A DNA stretch of 64,000 nucleotides from Epilithonimonas mollis (lineage in GTDB: Bacteria; Bacteroidota; Bacteroidia; Flavobacteriales; Weeksellaceae). Below are positions 16,711 through 25,460 of this stretch, in pieces. The notes beneath the pieces are model-generated. The model had not been told where the DNA came from, made no database searches, and saw only the letters and a program-made list of their open reading frames with translations. Numbering within the stretch: the stretch's first letter is position 1; every line of letters starts with the position of its first letter. A program made the translations under genes and the position numbers. Where the stretch lies: contig NZ_FRAM01000003.1 of the NCBI RefSeq assembly GCF_900142325.1, positions 62,001-126,000 of the forward strand. Direction: 5' to 3'.

Positions 16711-18405
16711 CTAATTGGCAACTTCTGCTCTCATTTCTTTTCCCCGAAATTTCATGCTGGTTAATCCATCCAAAACTTCGTTTTTGAATGATTTCTCAAT
16801 TTCAAAGAAACTGAACTTGTCCAATATCTCTATCTCACCGATGTCTGCTCTTTTCTTGGATTTAGAAGTCGCCTTGTTGATGATCTCCAACATATCCATT
16901 TTCTTCAATTGGTCTTTTTTACCAAGATTAAAGAAAAATCTTACCATATCTTCATTCTTGCGTCTTGGCTTTCCTCCTCTTTCATTTCTATCGTTTCGGT
17001 CTCTTCTCTCTCTCTTTTCGCCATTTCTTTCGCGCTCTCTTCCTCTTTCTCTTCGGCTACCTCCTCTATCATCTCCTCTATTGAATTCCTGCTGCTGGAT
17101 ATCGTTTCTATCTCTGTAAAAAATCGCAAGATCTTTCAATTGGAATTGCAGTAACTGATGTACTAACTGTTCTTTAGAAAAATTCGATAAATCTGGGATT
17201 AGACTGTCATCAAAATCGAAGAAATTCTCATGTTCTGTAAATAGTTTTTCAAAAACTCCACCAACCTGAGCTTTGATGATATCATCGCCAGTAGGGATAT
17301 TTTTTTCTACCATTTCAATCTTCGTGTCAGATTTGATATGCTTCAGCTTTCTGCTTTCCTCTGGCTTGATCAAAGCCATGGAAATTCCATCCTTACCCGC
17401 ACGTCCGGTTCTTCCGCTTCTGTGAACGAAAACTTCCGGATCATCCGGTAAAGAGAAGTGAATAACATGTGTCAGAGAATCCACATCCAGACCTCTTGCC
17501 GCAACATCTGTCGCTACTAGAATGTCAATATTTTTCAGTCTGAATTTTTTCATTACCGTATCTCTCTGCGCCTGTGAAAGATCACCGTGTAGTGCATCTG
17601 CAGCATAACCATTCTGCATCAGGAAATCTGCAACTTCCTGAGTTTCCATTCTTGTTCTGCAAAAAATAATTGAATATTGATTCGGATTTGCATCGATCAA
17701 TCGCTTCAAAGCTTCTTTCTTTTGTCTGTAACCAACCACGTAAAATTCGTGTTTGATATTTTTCTTAACAGCATTGATAGATCCAACAGAAATTCTGTGA
17801 GGATTAGTCAAATAGTTTTTAGAAATACGTTCTACTTCTTTGTTCATCGTTGCAGAGAACAAGAAAGTTTGTTTTGTGTCCGGAGTTTCACTAAGGATTG
17901 TTTCTAAATCATCTTTGAAACCCATTGAAAGCATTTCATCAGCTTCATCCAGAACTACCCATTGTACTTCAGAAAAATCTAAGGCTTTTCTGCCGATCAT
18001 ATCGATCACACGACCCGGAGTACCCACAATAATCTGCGGTTTGTCTCTCAAAGATCGAATCTGATCCATAATACTACTACCACCATAAACTGCTGTAGTT
18101 TTGATGTTTTTTAGGTATTTCGTGTAATTTTTGATGTCTTTGGTAATCTGAAGGCAAAGTTCACGAGTAGGGCAAAGCACCAATAATTGGATTTTACGAC
18201 TGTTGTCGTCTATCATATCCAAAATCGGAAGCGAAAATGCTGCTGTTTTGCCTGTTCCTGTTGCCGCAAGTGCGATAAGATCGCGAGTATCTGTAGAGAT
18301 AAAAGGAATAGTCTGTTTTTGGATTTCTGTCGGCTCTACGAAGCCGAGGTCGCCAATAGCCTGAAGAACTTCAGGGCTTAAATTGGATTCCGTAAATAAA
18401 TTCAT
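16711..18405 (-). CDS. DEAD-box RNA helicase, CshA/DeaD-like, with RGG-type linker and C-terminal RNA-binding domain
   Basis: 564 residues. Q motif PTEIQ at about 25-29, Walker A AATGTGKT at 47-54, PTREL at about 79-83, DEAD at 153-156, SAT further on, and HRSGRTGR in the second RecA domain. After residue 440 comes a stretch of Arg, Gly, Glu and Asn repeats (for example RERGRERERNGEKRERRDRN), then a DbpA-like RNA-binding domain (MVRFFFNLGKKDQLKKMDML). This layout is that of DeaD/CshA helicases in ribosome biogenesis, mRNA decay and cold shock. A promoter element lies at 18428-18435 and a strong terminator follows. Confidence 0.92.
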   Translation of the reverse strand: MNLFTESNLSPEVLQAIGDLGFVEPTEIQKQTIPFISTDTRDLIALAATGTGKTAAFSLPILDMIDDNSRKIQLLVLCPTRELCLQITKDIKNYTKYLKNIKTTAVYGGSSIMDQIRSLRDKPQIIVGTPGRVIDMIGRKALDFSEVQWVVLDEADEMLSMGFKDDLETILSETPDTKQTFLFSATMNKEVERISKNYLTNPHRISVGSINAVKKNIKHEFYVVGYRQKKEALKRLIDANPNQYSIIFCRTRMETQEVADFLMQNGYAADALHGDLSQAQRDTVMKKFRLKNIDILVATDVAARGLDVDSLTHVIHFSLPDDPEVFVHRSGRTGRAGKDGISMALIKPEESRKLKHIKSDTKIEMVEKNIPTGDDIIKAQVGGVFEKLFTEHENFFDFDDSLIPDLSNFSKEQLVHQLLQFQLKDLAIFYRDRNDIQQQEFNRGDDRGGSRRERGRERERNGEKRERRDRNDRNERGGKPRRKNEDMVRFFFNLGKKDQLKKMDMLEIINKATSKSKKRADIGEIEILDKFSFFEIEKSFKNEVLDGLTSMKFRGKEMRAEVAN

Positions 18406-18427
18406 TTAAAGATCGTCTAATTTGCTG

Positions 18428-18435
18428 CAAAGATA
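18428..18435 (-). promoter_or_regulatory. Promoter -7 element of the CshA/DeaD-type helicase
   Basis: TATCTTTG on the minus strand, matching TANNTTTG, 22 bases before the start codon at 18405. Confidence 0.5.
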
Positions 18436-18500
18436 CGAATTTTATTTTTGATAATTATCAGGCTTCTTTTTTAACGATTCTTTATTAACTAAATTTAATA

Positions 18501-19919
18501 TTAACACTCCGCAACATTCACAGCTACAGCCAGTCCGCCTTCCGATGTTTCTTTATATTTTGAATTCATATCCAAAGCGGTTTCCCACATCGATTTGATA
18601 ACACTGTCCAAAGACACTTTTGCTTTTGTCGGGTCGCCATCCAACGCCAGTGATGCAGCTGTAATGGCTTTCATTGCACCCATAGAATTGCGTTCAATGC
18701 AGGGAATTTGAACCAATCCACCAATCGGGTCACATGTTAACCCAAGATGATGTTCCATTGCGATTTCTGCTGCCATCAGAACTTGTCCGGGTGTTCCTCC
18801 TGAAATCTCAGTTAATCCAGCTGCTGCCATTGCCGAGGAAACGCCAACCTCTGCCTGACAACCACCCATTGCTGCAGAGATAGTTGCATTCTTTTTAAAA
18901 ATAGTTCCGATTTCTCCTGCAACTAACAAGAATCTAATGATATCTTCTTCTGAATTAAATTCTGTAAAGGTCTGCGCATACATCAAAACTGCGGGAATCA
19001 CACCGCTTGCGCCATTGGTTGGTGCCGTTATGATTCTGCCAAAAGAAGCATTCTCTTCATTCACAGCAAGTGCAAAACAAGACACCCATTTGGTGACAGA
19101 ACTGAAGGTTTTTTCCTGGTTTTTAACCATTTCAAACCACTCGTTTTTATTTTTGTAAATCTGTGTTCCGAGGAGTTTTTCATTCATTTCTGAAGCACGT
19201 CTCGTTACATTCAGCCCGCCGGGAAGAATTCCTTTTTTGTTGATGCTTTTATAAACGCAGTCTTTGATATTATCCCAAATTTCCAAAGCTTTTTGGCTCG
19301 TTTCTTCCTGACTTCTCCATGATTCTTCATTCAAAAAAACAAGATCAGATATTTTTTTGAGATTAAGTCTTTCAGAGTATTTCAGAATATCACTGCCATG
19401 ATGGCATGGATAAAGCGTCCGCACACATTTTTCATCAATAGAATTATCTTCTTTAGTCGCGACAAATCCACCGCCGACAGAATAGTAATCCTGACTGAAT
19501 GCTTCACCATTTTCAAAAACAACTTTGAAGATCATTCCGTTTGGATGAAAATCCAGGGATTTTTCTTTGTTTAGGATCAAATGATGTCCGTAGATAAACG
19601 GTAACCAAACCTTTCCTCCCAAGTGTAGTTTTTGTTCGGATTTGATTTTATTGATTTTTTCATCAATTTTATTGGTATCAATTGTTCGGAAATTTTCACC
19701 GCTCAAGCCCAGCATTCCTGCGATATCAGTTCCATGACCGATTCCAGTCTTTGCCAGTGAACCAAAGAATTCTACGAAAACTTCTTTGATATCTTGTAAA
19801 GAATGATTTCGCTTCACCAGATCAAGAAACATTTGCGCAGCATTCCAAGGCCCCATTGTGTGGGAAGAAGATGGGCCGATTCCTATTTTTATGATGTCAA
19901 AAACGCTGATAGATTCCAT
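18501..19919 (-). CDS. sdaA: L-serine ammonia-lyase (iron-sulfur type)
   Basis: 472 residues, single-chain form with beta and alpha parts joined. The signature SSSHTMGP is at 17-24. The alpha part near the C terminus has the cluster cysteines in GGCQAEVGVSSA, LTCDPIGGLVQIPCIERN. It deaminates L-serine to pyruvate using a 4Fe-4S cluster, a cytoplasmic, oxygen-sensitive reaction. It stands alone on the minus strand, 95 bases upstream of the helicase start. Confidence 0.93.
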   Translation of the reverse strand: MESISVFDIIKIGIGPSSSHTMGPWNAAQMFLDLVKRNHSLQDIKEVFVEFFGSLAKTGIGHGTDIAGMLGLSGENFRTIDTNKIDEKINKIKSEQKLHLGGKVWLPFIYGHHLILNKEKSLDFHPNGMIFKVVFENGEAFSQDYYSVGGGFVATKEDNSIDEKCVRTLYPCHHGSDILKYSERLNLKKISDLVFLNEESWRSQEETSQKALEIWDNIKDCVYKSINKKGILPGGLNVTRRASEMNEKLLGTQIYKNKNEWFEMVKNQEKTFSSVTKWVSCFALAVNEENASFGRIITAPTNGASGVIPAVLMYAQTFTEFNSEEDIIRFLLVAGEIGTIFKKNATISAAMGGCQAEVGVSSAMAAAGLTEISGGTPGQVLMAAEIAMEHHLGLTCDPIGGLVQIPCIERNSMGAMKAITAASLALDGDPTKAKVSLDSVIKSMWETALDMNSKYKETSEGGLAVAVNVAEC

Positions 19920-20027
19920 TAAAATTGTAATAATTATCGTCTGTAAATGTAATTGATTTTTGAAACCGTCACAACTTTATATTATTGATCGGATAATTTT
20001 TGGATCTCGATTTAAGAAAATTTAAAA

Positions 20028-20669
20028 TTAGACAAAAATAGTTTTCAAAATTTCAGAAACCTGTCTGGCTTTGGTAACCGGGAAAAGGTGTGTTGCGTTT
20101 TTTATTATAAAATCCGGTTCAGAATATTTGATGGGAAAAACGATGTCTTTATCTCCCGAAATCTGAATTACATCAGGCAGTTTTTCGAATTTCCATTGGG
20201 CAACTTTATCCATGGACCATTTGAGATAATAAGGATCTTTTACCCGGAAATACTGTAAAATATTTGCATTTTTGGAATCGAAAATTCTTTTCAGAAATGC
20301 GTATAAAAAAGTGCTGCTGTTGCCAAAAAGTCTTTGCGGAACATATCTTACAGCATTGGTTTTTGCACCCGCTTTTATAAGTCTGGACTTTTCCTGGTCA
20401 CATCTGATGCTTGCCAAAATGACAATTTTTTTTGCAGGCTTAATTTTATGAATTTCCTGAACAATAATGCCTCCAAACGAATATCCGAGAAGATAAAATT
20501 CTTTGGAATTATCTATAGATGCTGACATCCTGACAACATAATGGTGAAAGTCCTCATCCAACTCTGGAATAAGCCATGGAATGTGGACAATTTCAATGTC
20601 CGGATTGAACGTTAGTTTTTCCAAAACTTTTTCGTCACCACCAAGTCCGCTAATGATATATAATTTCAT
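20028..20669 (-). CDS. Small alpha/beta hydrolase
   Basis: 213 residues. The nucleophile elbow GYSFGG is at 62-67 with Ser64, after the strand KEFYLL. A late DKDIVFP segment supplies the usual acidic region and the NATHLFP segment the catalytic His. The short N-terminal part (MKLYIISGLGGDEKV) lacks a signal peptide, so the enzyme is cytoplasmic. The lipase/esterase substrate is unknown. A TAAATTTG promoter element is at 20692-20699. Confidence 0.75.
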   Translation of the reverse strand: MKLYIISGLGGDEKVLEKLTFNPDIEIVHIPWLIPELDEDFHHYVVRMSASIDNSKEFYLLGYSFGGIIVQEIHKIKPAKKIVILASIRCDQEKSRLIKAGAKTNAVRYVPQRLFGNSSTFLYAFLKRIFDSKNANILQYFRVKDPYYLKWSMDKVAQWKFEKLPDVIQISGDKDIVFPIKYSEPDFIIKNATHLFPVTKARQVSEILKTIFV

Positions 20670-20691
20670 TATAATTTTGTTGTGTTTTGTC

Positions 20692-20699
20692 CAAATTTA
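20692..20699 (-). promoter_or_regulatory. Promoter -7 element of the alpha/beta hydrolase gene
   Basis: TAAATTTG on the minus strand, matching TANNTTTG, 22 bases before the start codon at 20669. Confidence 0.5.
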
Positions 20700-20703
20700 A
20701 TAC

Positions 20704-20730
20704 AAAAAAAGAGCAGAAAAAATTCTGCTC
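20704..20730 (-). terminator. Terminator after the first YceI gene
   Basis: GAGCAGAA and TTCTGCTC form a perfect eight-base stem with a four-base loop, followed on the minus strand by seven T. It lies 26 bases after the YceI stop codon at 20757. Confidence 0.85.
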
Positions 20731-20756
20731 CTAATATTTATCTATAATTTTGATAA

Positions 20757-21323
20757 TTATTTCACGCTGATTTTAACTTTCATATCAACATCATCTTTAA
20801 CCAAAACATCTTGCATTGTAGATTTGTAAGCTACATCGAATTTTTGTCTGTCGAAAGAAAATTTGTCAGATTCTAATGTTACAACACCGTTCGCAGCAGT
20901 GATTTTTGCAGGGAAAGAAACTGGGTTGGTTTTACCTTTTACAGTAAGCTTTCCGTTAACCACAAAGTTATAATCTTTGTTAGAATTTTTCTTAACAGAA
21001 GTAATTACATAGGTTGCAGTCGGGAATTTTTCAACTTCGAAGAAATCTCCGTTTTTCAGATGCCCGTTCAATTTCCCTTGGTATTCTCCGGAAAGGTCTG
21101 TAGAGTTGATAGACGTCATATCCAATACAAACTCGCCACCAACTACTGCTCCATTCTTAAGAACCAGGTTCCCTGATTTTACATTCACAGTTCCATCGTG
21201 TGAAGATGCTTCAGTTTTTGCGATTTTATAACCCCACCAATGTACGTCTGAACTTGTTAATTTTTTAGTTTGTCCGAAAGCTAATCCGCTTGCCAATACA
21301 GCTAGTAATAATACTTTTTTCAT
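20757..21323 (-). CDS. YceI-family periplasmic protein
   Basis: 188 residues. Signal peptide MKKVLLLAVLASGLAFGQ, then the YceI lipocalin-like barrel: VHWWGYKIAKTEASSHDGTVNVKSG at the start and NPVSFPAKITAANG, FDRQKFDVAYKST towards the end. YceI barrels bind isoprenoid chains in a hydrophobic cavity; the cellular role is unsettled. Its promoter element is at 21346-21353 and a terminator follows, so it is monocistronic. A second, lipoprotein-type YceI paralogue lies at 53580-54248. Confidence 0.9.
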   Translation of the reverse strand: MKKVLLLAVLASGLAFGQTKKLTSSDVHWWGYKIAKTEASSHDGTVNVKSGNLVLKNGAVVGGEFVLDMTSINSTDLSGEYQGKLNGHLKNGDFFEVEKFPTATYVITSVKKNSNKDYNFVVNGKLTVKGKTNPVSFPAKITAANGVVTLESDKFSFDRQKFDVAYKSTMQDVLVKDDVDMKVKISVK

Positions 21324-21345
21324 TTTTTTAATAATTTTAATGATG

Positions 21346-21353
21346 CAAATTTA
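21346..21353 (-). promoter_or_regulatory. Promoter -7 element of the first YceI gene
   Basis: TAAATTTG on the minus strand, matching TANNTTTG, 22 bases before the start codon at 21323. Confidence 0.5.
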
Positions 21354-21395
21354 ATTAGAATCAATCAAGATTGTTGTTGATGTATGATAACTTTT

Positions 21396-21434
21396 AAAAA
21401 AAAATCAATGCCCTCATTATAAAATGAAGGCATT
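21396..21434 (-). terminator. Terminator after the outer-membrane barrel gene
   Basis: AATGCCCTCATT and AATGAAGGCATT pair over twelve positions with one mismatch and a four-base loop, followed on the minus strand by a run of nine T after GA. Confidence 0.8.
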
Positions 21435-21488
21435 AAGTATGTCATAGTTTGATTAAATAATTTTGATCTATAAGATTCAAAGATTGTA

Positions 21489-22061
21489 TTATTTTCCAAG
21501 AGGAATGTTGTAGCCAAAACCTACGCCAATTGCTCCGGCATTATATTTTTGGTCAGCAATCTGTCCTTTGTCGCCTGTGAAGGTTTTGTTGTATTGTACA
21601 AAAAAGTTCCAGTCGCGATTGTGGTAACCAATTTCGGGCTTTATATAGAAACCGCCGTCTGGTCTGTCTACATCGATATTTTTAGCAACTTTATCATCGC
21701 CTACGATGAAACCGTAACCTAGATCAGCACCAAAATAAAATCCCATCTGTTTAGGATAAACCCTGAATAATGCTGCAACAGGAATTACCCCGAAGTCATT
21801 ATTATCTACTTTCACACCATTGATGGTAGCGTTTTTACCAAAATAATGATTATACCCAGTTGCGATACCAAGACCAAAACCAGGTGTAATCAGATTCTGA
21901 TAAGAAAGATCTACTCCAAGATTTGCAGATGTGTTACCACCTGTAGAAACTCCGCCATTCAAACCTACTTTGAACATATTGTTCATATCTGCACTTTGAG
22001 CCGAAGCCAATCCACCAGCCAAAATCCCAAGACCCAATGCCAATTGCTTTAAAGTTTTCAT
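21489..22061 (-). CDS. Outer-membrane beta-barrel protein
   Basis: 190 residues. Signal peptide MKTLKQLALGLGILAGGLASAQ is followed by strands typical of small OmpA/OmpW-like barrels (FKVGLNGGVSTGGNTSANLGVDLSY, GFYFGADLGYGFIVG), ending in GVGFGYNIPLGK. No plug or OmpA C-terminal domain is present. Function is unknown. It has its own terminator at 21396-21434. Confidence 0.72.
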   Translation of the reverse strand: MKTLKQLALGLGILAGGLASAQSADMNNMFKVGLNGGVSTGGNTSANLGVDLSYQNLITPGFGLGIATGYNHYFGKNATINGVKVDNNDFGVIPVAALFRVYPKQMGFYFGADLGYGFIVGDDKVAKNIDVDRPDGGFYIKPEIGYHNRDWNFFVQYNKTFTGDKGQIADQKYNAGAIGVGFGYNIPLGK

Positions 22062-22280
22062 ATTTTTAAATTTTAAATTTTACATGGTTCTTCTTTGTAA
22101 AATCCGTGCCAAAACGATATTTTGTTTTACATATCTAACACTCATCCAAAACAACCTTCTAATTTTCAATTATTTAAAATCACAATTAAATATTAAAATT
22201 AATTCATAAACTGACATTTTCATCATTTTTGATTTAACTAATTCTTATTTACATACTCCAATCAAATAAATCCGTTAGCT

Positions 22281-23648
22281 ATGAATCAATTTCTTAAAAA
22301 TAAACATTTGGTTTCCAGAGCGGGTTTCGGTATTCATCATAATGACATTGAGAAATACAGAAACCTGAATCCAAAGAAATTATATCAGGAACTTAAAAAT
22401 AATTCTGATTATAAGCCTTTGAAAACTGATATGCAACCGGTAACTCCGCAACAATACCAGGAAATGTCAAAAGCAACCGACAGAAAACCTTATAATCAGT
22501 TCAATAGAAATTATAACAGCTCAGTCCGGAAATCATGGCATTCTCAAATGATAAATACATCTTCTCAGCTTCGGGAAAAAATGGCGCTTTTCTGGCATGG
22601 GCATTTTGCCACAAGGCTTCAGCAGTCAATATTTAATAAAGATATCATTGAGATTTTCAGGAAAAACGCTTTGGGAAATTTCAGGGATCTGGTTTTCGAA
22701 GTCTCCAAATCGCCGGCAATGCTGAATTTTCTGAATAATCAACAAAACAAAAAAGCAAAACCCAATGAGAATTTTGCCCGGGAACTGATGGAACTTTTTA
22801 CTTTGGGAAGAGGAAATCTCTACACGGAAAAAGATATAAAAGAATCTGCAAGGGCTTTTACCGGCTGGAGTTATAATGCTTTTGGAGAATTCACGGATAA
22901 CAAAAAACAACACGATTCTGAAGAAAAAGTGTTTCTAGGAAAAACCGGAAATTTTGACGGAAATGACATCATCAATATTATTCTTGAAAAACCGGAATGT
23001 GCCCATTTTATCACAGGAAAAATCTACAAATTCCTCGTTAATGAAAATCCTGATGAAAAAATAATAAAATTTCTGAGCGATAAATTCTATAAATCTAATT
23101 ATGATATCACGACTTTGATGGATGAAATTTTTCTTTCAGATTGGTTTTTTTCTGACAAAAATATCGGAGCAAAAATCAAGTCACCTGTAGAATTGATTGT
23201 CGGAATCAGACGGATTATGCCCATGGATTTGCAGAATGGTGATACAATCTACAACTTCGAAAAACTGCTAGGGCAAGAATTACTCCAACCTCCGAATGTC
23301 GCCGGCTGGCCAAGCGGAACGCTTTGGATTGACAGTTCTACCCTGTTATTGAGAATGAGAATCCCAGCGGTAATGGCCGGTTACAAAACTCTGAACATCG
23401 AACCCAAATCTAATGATGATGTGAATATGGGAAAAGATGAGAAAAAAGTCGTTGTTAATAAGAAACAAAATACAATCACAATACATTGGGATGGTATCAG
23501 TAATATATTGAATGAAGATCTTTTCAATTTATTATTATCAAATCCGAATAACAATCTTCAGAAAATGATCACGGATTTCAATTCCGATAAAAGTAAGAAA
23601 CACCTGATGATAAGTATTATGTCAACACCGGAATATCAACTTTGTTAA
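22281..23648 (+). CDS. DUF1800 family protein
   Basis: 455 residues. The N-terminal HLVSRAGFGIHHNDIEKY, the KMALFWHGHFATRL segment, the ENFARELMELFTLGRGNLYTEKDIKESARAFTGW block and the PPNVAGWPSGTLWID block are all hallmarks of DUF1800 (PF08811). No signal peptide is visible. Function is unknown. The gene is followed twelve bases later by a DUF1501 gene; this pair is found together in many Gram-negative genomes, so the two proteins probably work as one system, perhaps in export or surface assembly (inference). Confidence 0.9.
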   Translation: MNQFLKNKHLVSRAGFGIHHNDIEKYRNLNPKKLYQELKNNSDYKPLKTDMQPVTPQQYQEMSKATDRKPYNQFNRNYNSSVRKSWHSQMINTSSQLREKMALFWHGHFATRLQQSIFNKDIIEIFRKNALGNFRDLVFEVSKSPAMLNFLNNQQNKKAKPNENFARELMELFTLGRGNLYTEKDIKESARAFTGWSYNAFGEFTDNKKQHDSEEKVFLGKTGNFDGNDIINIILEKPECAHFITGKIYKFLVNENPDEKIIKFLSDKFYKSNYDITTLMDEIFLSDWFFSDKNIGAKIKSPVELIVGIRRIMPMDLQNGDTIYNFEKLLGQELLQPPNVAGWPSGTLWIDSSTLLLRMRIPAVMAGYKTLNIEPKSNDDVNMGKDEKKVVVNKKQNTITIHWDGISNILNEDLFNLLLSNPNNNLQKMITDFNSDKSKKHLMISIMSTPEYQLC

Positions 23649-23659
23649 AATAAGCCATT

Positions 23660-24856
23660 ATGATTATCAATAGAAAAAACTTCATAAGAACAAGCAGTCT
23701 TGCTGTAGCTTCTATGCTTTTTCCTAATTTTTTAGATGCTTTGACTTTACCCGAAGCCATAGCAATGAATGGAAAAACGCTGATTATTCTGCAATTATCC
23801 GGCGGAAATGATGGACTGAATACGATTATTCCTGTTAAAAATGATATTTATTACAAATCAAGAAATCAAATTTCAATTAAAGAAAATGATGCACTTTTGA
23901 TGACGGATGAAGCTGGAATTAATCCCAATCTGAAATTCTTTAAAACGCTTTATGATAACGGAGAATTGGCAGTGATGAACAACGTGGGTTATCCGGAACC
24001 TAACAAATCGCATTTCCGAAGTATGGATATTTGGCAAACTGCGAGTGACAGTAATGAATTTAAAAATTCTGGCTGGCTCGGACGATATCTGGATGAAGCC
24101 TGTCATGAATGTCAGAATCCAACTCAGGCAATAGAAATTGATGACCTTCTGAGTCTTGCCATGAAAGGCGAAACCAAGAACGCCATCGCTTTCAAAGACC
24201 CGAAAAAATTGTTTGATAACAGTCAGGAAATACTCTACAAAAAACTGAATACCGGCAATCAAGATCATGAGCATGATCTGACTTCCTATCTTTATAACAC
24301 GCTCGGCAACGCCATCAATAATTCTGAATATATATTTTCTGAAAGCAGAGCGAAACCGACAGATAAAATTTATCCGGCAACACAAATCGGAAAAGATTTT
24401 AAAACCATTGCATCGCTTATCAAATCTGATATCAACACACAGGTTTATTACCTTTCCGTAGGAAGTTTTGACACACATACCAATCAAAATCAGAAACAAA
24501 ATCAACTGTTTAAAAATATCAATGAAGCTGTAGAAGTTTTCACAAATGATATGAAAGAGAATGGGAAATTCAGGGACATTATGATTATGACATTTTCTGA
24601 ATTCGGAAGACGTGTTGCCCAAAACGCCAGCAACGGAACTGACCATGGAACAGCCAATCAGATGTTTTTCATAAGCGGTGGGCTCAAGAAAAAAGGATTG
24701 CTGAATCCGCTTCCTGATTTAACCAATCTCAAAGACGGCGATTTGATTTACACTGAAGATTTCCGAAAAGTCTATGCAACAGTTCTCAAAAGATGGTTGA
24801 ATACGAATGACAAGAAAATTCTTGGAAAGGATAATGGTTACTATGATTTTATCTAA
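23660..24856 (+). CDS. DUF1501 family protein
   Basis: 398 residues. The N terminus MIINRKNFIRTSSLAVASML resembles a Tat-type leader with one of the twin arginines replaced by lysine (RK). Then LIILQLSGGNDGLNTIIP, NVGYPEPNKSHFRSMDIWQTA, SVGSFDTHTNQ and FSEFGRRVAQNASNGTDHGTANQMF follow, the motifs of DUF1501 (PF07394), a family related to sulfatases/phosphatases. The conserved His/Asp residues (HFRS, FDTH, DHGTA) look intact. It is translated after the DUF1800 gene and shares its transcript. Confidence 0.9.
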   Translation: MIINRKNFIRTSSLAVASMLFPNFLDALTLPEAIAMNGKTLIILQLSGGNDGLNTIIPVKNDIYYKSRNQISIKENDALLMTDEAGINPNLKFFKTLYDNGELAVMNNVGYPEPNKSHFRSMDIWQTASDSNEFKNSGWLGRYLDEACHECQNPTQAIEIDDLLSLAMKGETKNAIAFKDPKKLFDNSQEILYKKLNTGNQDHEHDLTSYLYNTLGNAINNSEYIFSESRAKPTDKIYPATQIGKDFKTIASLIKSDINTQVYYLSVGSFDTHTNQNQKQNQLFKNINEAVEVFTNDMKENGKFRDIMIMTFSEFGRRVAQNASNGTDHGTANQMFFISGGLKKKGLLNPLPDLTNLKDGDLIYTEDFRKVYATVLKRWLNTNDKKILGKDNGYYDFI

Positions 24857-24915
24857 ATTTAAATTTTAAAAAAATTTATAGTTTATATCAATGATTGGTT
24901 TTGATGTAAACTTTA

Positions 24916-24937
24916 TTTTATATTGTACAAAATATAA
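24916..24937. promoter_or_regulatory. Probable OhrR operator upstream of ohr
   Basis: An imperfect 22-bp palindrome centred on GTAC (TTTTATATTGTACAAAATAT core), nine of eleven positions pairing. It overlaps the -33 region (TTG at 24923-24925) of the ohr promoter, which suits repression by the neighbouring MarR/OhrR protein. Established OhrR boxes are similar TACAATT-type palindromes; assignment here is by position. Confidence 0.5.
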
Positions 24938-24947
24938 TTTTACGCTA

Positions 24948-24955
24948 TATATTTG
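24948..24955 (+). promoter_or_regulatory. Promoter -7 element of ohr
   Basis: TATATTTG matches TANNTTTG; a TTG lies 22 bases upstream at 24923-24925. The start codon is 34 bases downstream at 24990. Confidence 0.6.
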
Positions 24956-24989
24956 CACCATCAAATAATATAATTAAAACATCAGCAAA

Positions 24990-25412
24990 ATGAAAACATT
25001 GTACAGTATTGGCGCAACAGCCAAAGGCGGAAGAAACGGACATGTAAAAAGTGAAAACGGAATTCTGGATTTAGAAGTTAGAATGCCAAAAGGTTTAGGC
25101 GGCGCCAATGACGAGTATGCGAATCCGGAAATGCTTTTTGCAGCAGGATATTCGGCTTGTTTTGACAGTGCTTTGAATCTGGTTATCAAGCAAAGTAAAA
25201 TAGAAACAGGAGAAACAACGGTAACAGCGAAAGTTGGAATCGGACAACTCGAAAATGGAGGTTTTGGTCTGGAAGCGGAATTACACGCCAACATTCCTGG
25301 CGTTTCTTTGGAACAAGCGCAGCAACTGATTGAGAAAGCCCATCAGGTTTGTCCTTATTCTAATGCGACAAGAGGAAATATCGACGTTAAGCTGACTGTG
25401 AGCAACGATTAA
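24990..25412 (+). CDS. ohr: Organic hydroperoxide resistance protein (Ohr/OsmC family)
   Basis: 140 residues. The two redox cysteines are C57 (GYSACFDSAL) and C121 (HQVCPYSNATRGN), the latter followed by the typical Ohr C-terminal region. Ohr reduces organic peroxides with lipoylated or thiol partners. The gene is followed by ohrR, 48 bases away on the same strand, the classic pairing. An operator-like palindrome overlaps its promoter. Confidence 0.94.
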   Translation: MKTLYSIGATAKGGRNGHVKSENGILDLEVRMPKGLGGANDEYANPEMLFAAGYSACFDSALNLVIKQSKIETGETTVTAKVGIGQLENGGFGLEAELHANIPGVSLEQAQQLIEKAHQVCPYSNATRGNIDVKLTVSND

Positions 25413-25426
25413 GGAAATTGAATTAT

Positions 25427-25434
25427 TATCTTTG
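25427..25434 (+). promoter_or_regulatory. Promoter -7 element of ohrR
   Basis: TATCTTTG matches TANNTTTG, 26 bases before the start codon at 25461, so ohrR may be transcribed both from ohr and from its own promoter. Confidence 0.45.
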
Positions 25435-25460
25435 ATGAATTGTAAATTAAGACACGCAAT

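Noticed and set aside
21362-21373. CAATC-AA-GATTG inverted repeat before the first YceI gene, as a second FNR-type site
   Set aside because: The half-sites are not TTGAT/ATCAA in the right order and the spacing is too short; likely chance.
22077-22103. ATTTTAC-N13-GTAAAAT inverted repeat upstream of the barrel protein gene
   Set aside because: Short, AT-rich arms and a long spacer; not distinguishable from chance.
23873-24646. 257-codon open frame on the minus strand inside the DUF1501 gene
   Set aside because: It lies wholly antisense to a gene with clear family motifs, reads as Cys/Ile/Phe-rich noise, and has no promoter or start context.
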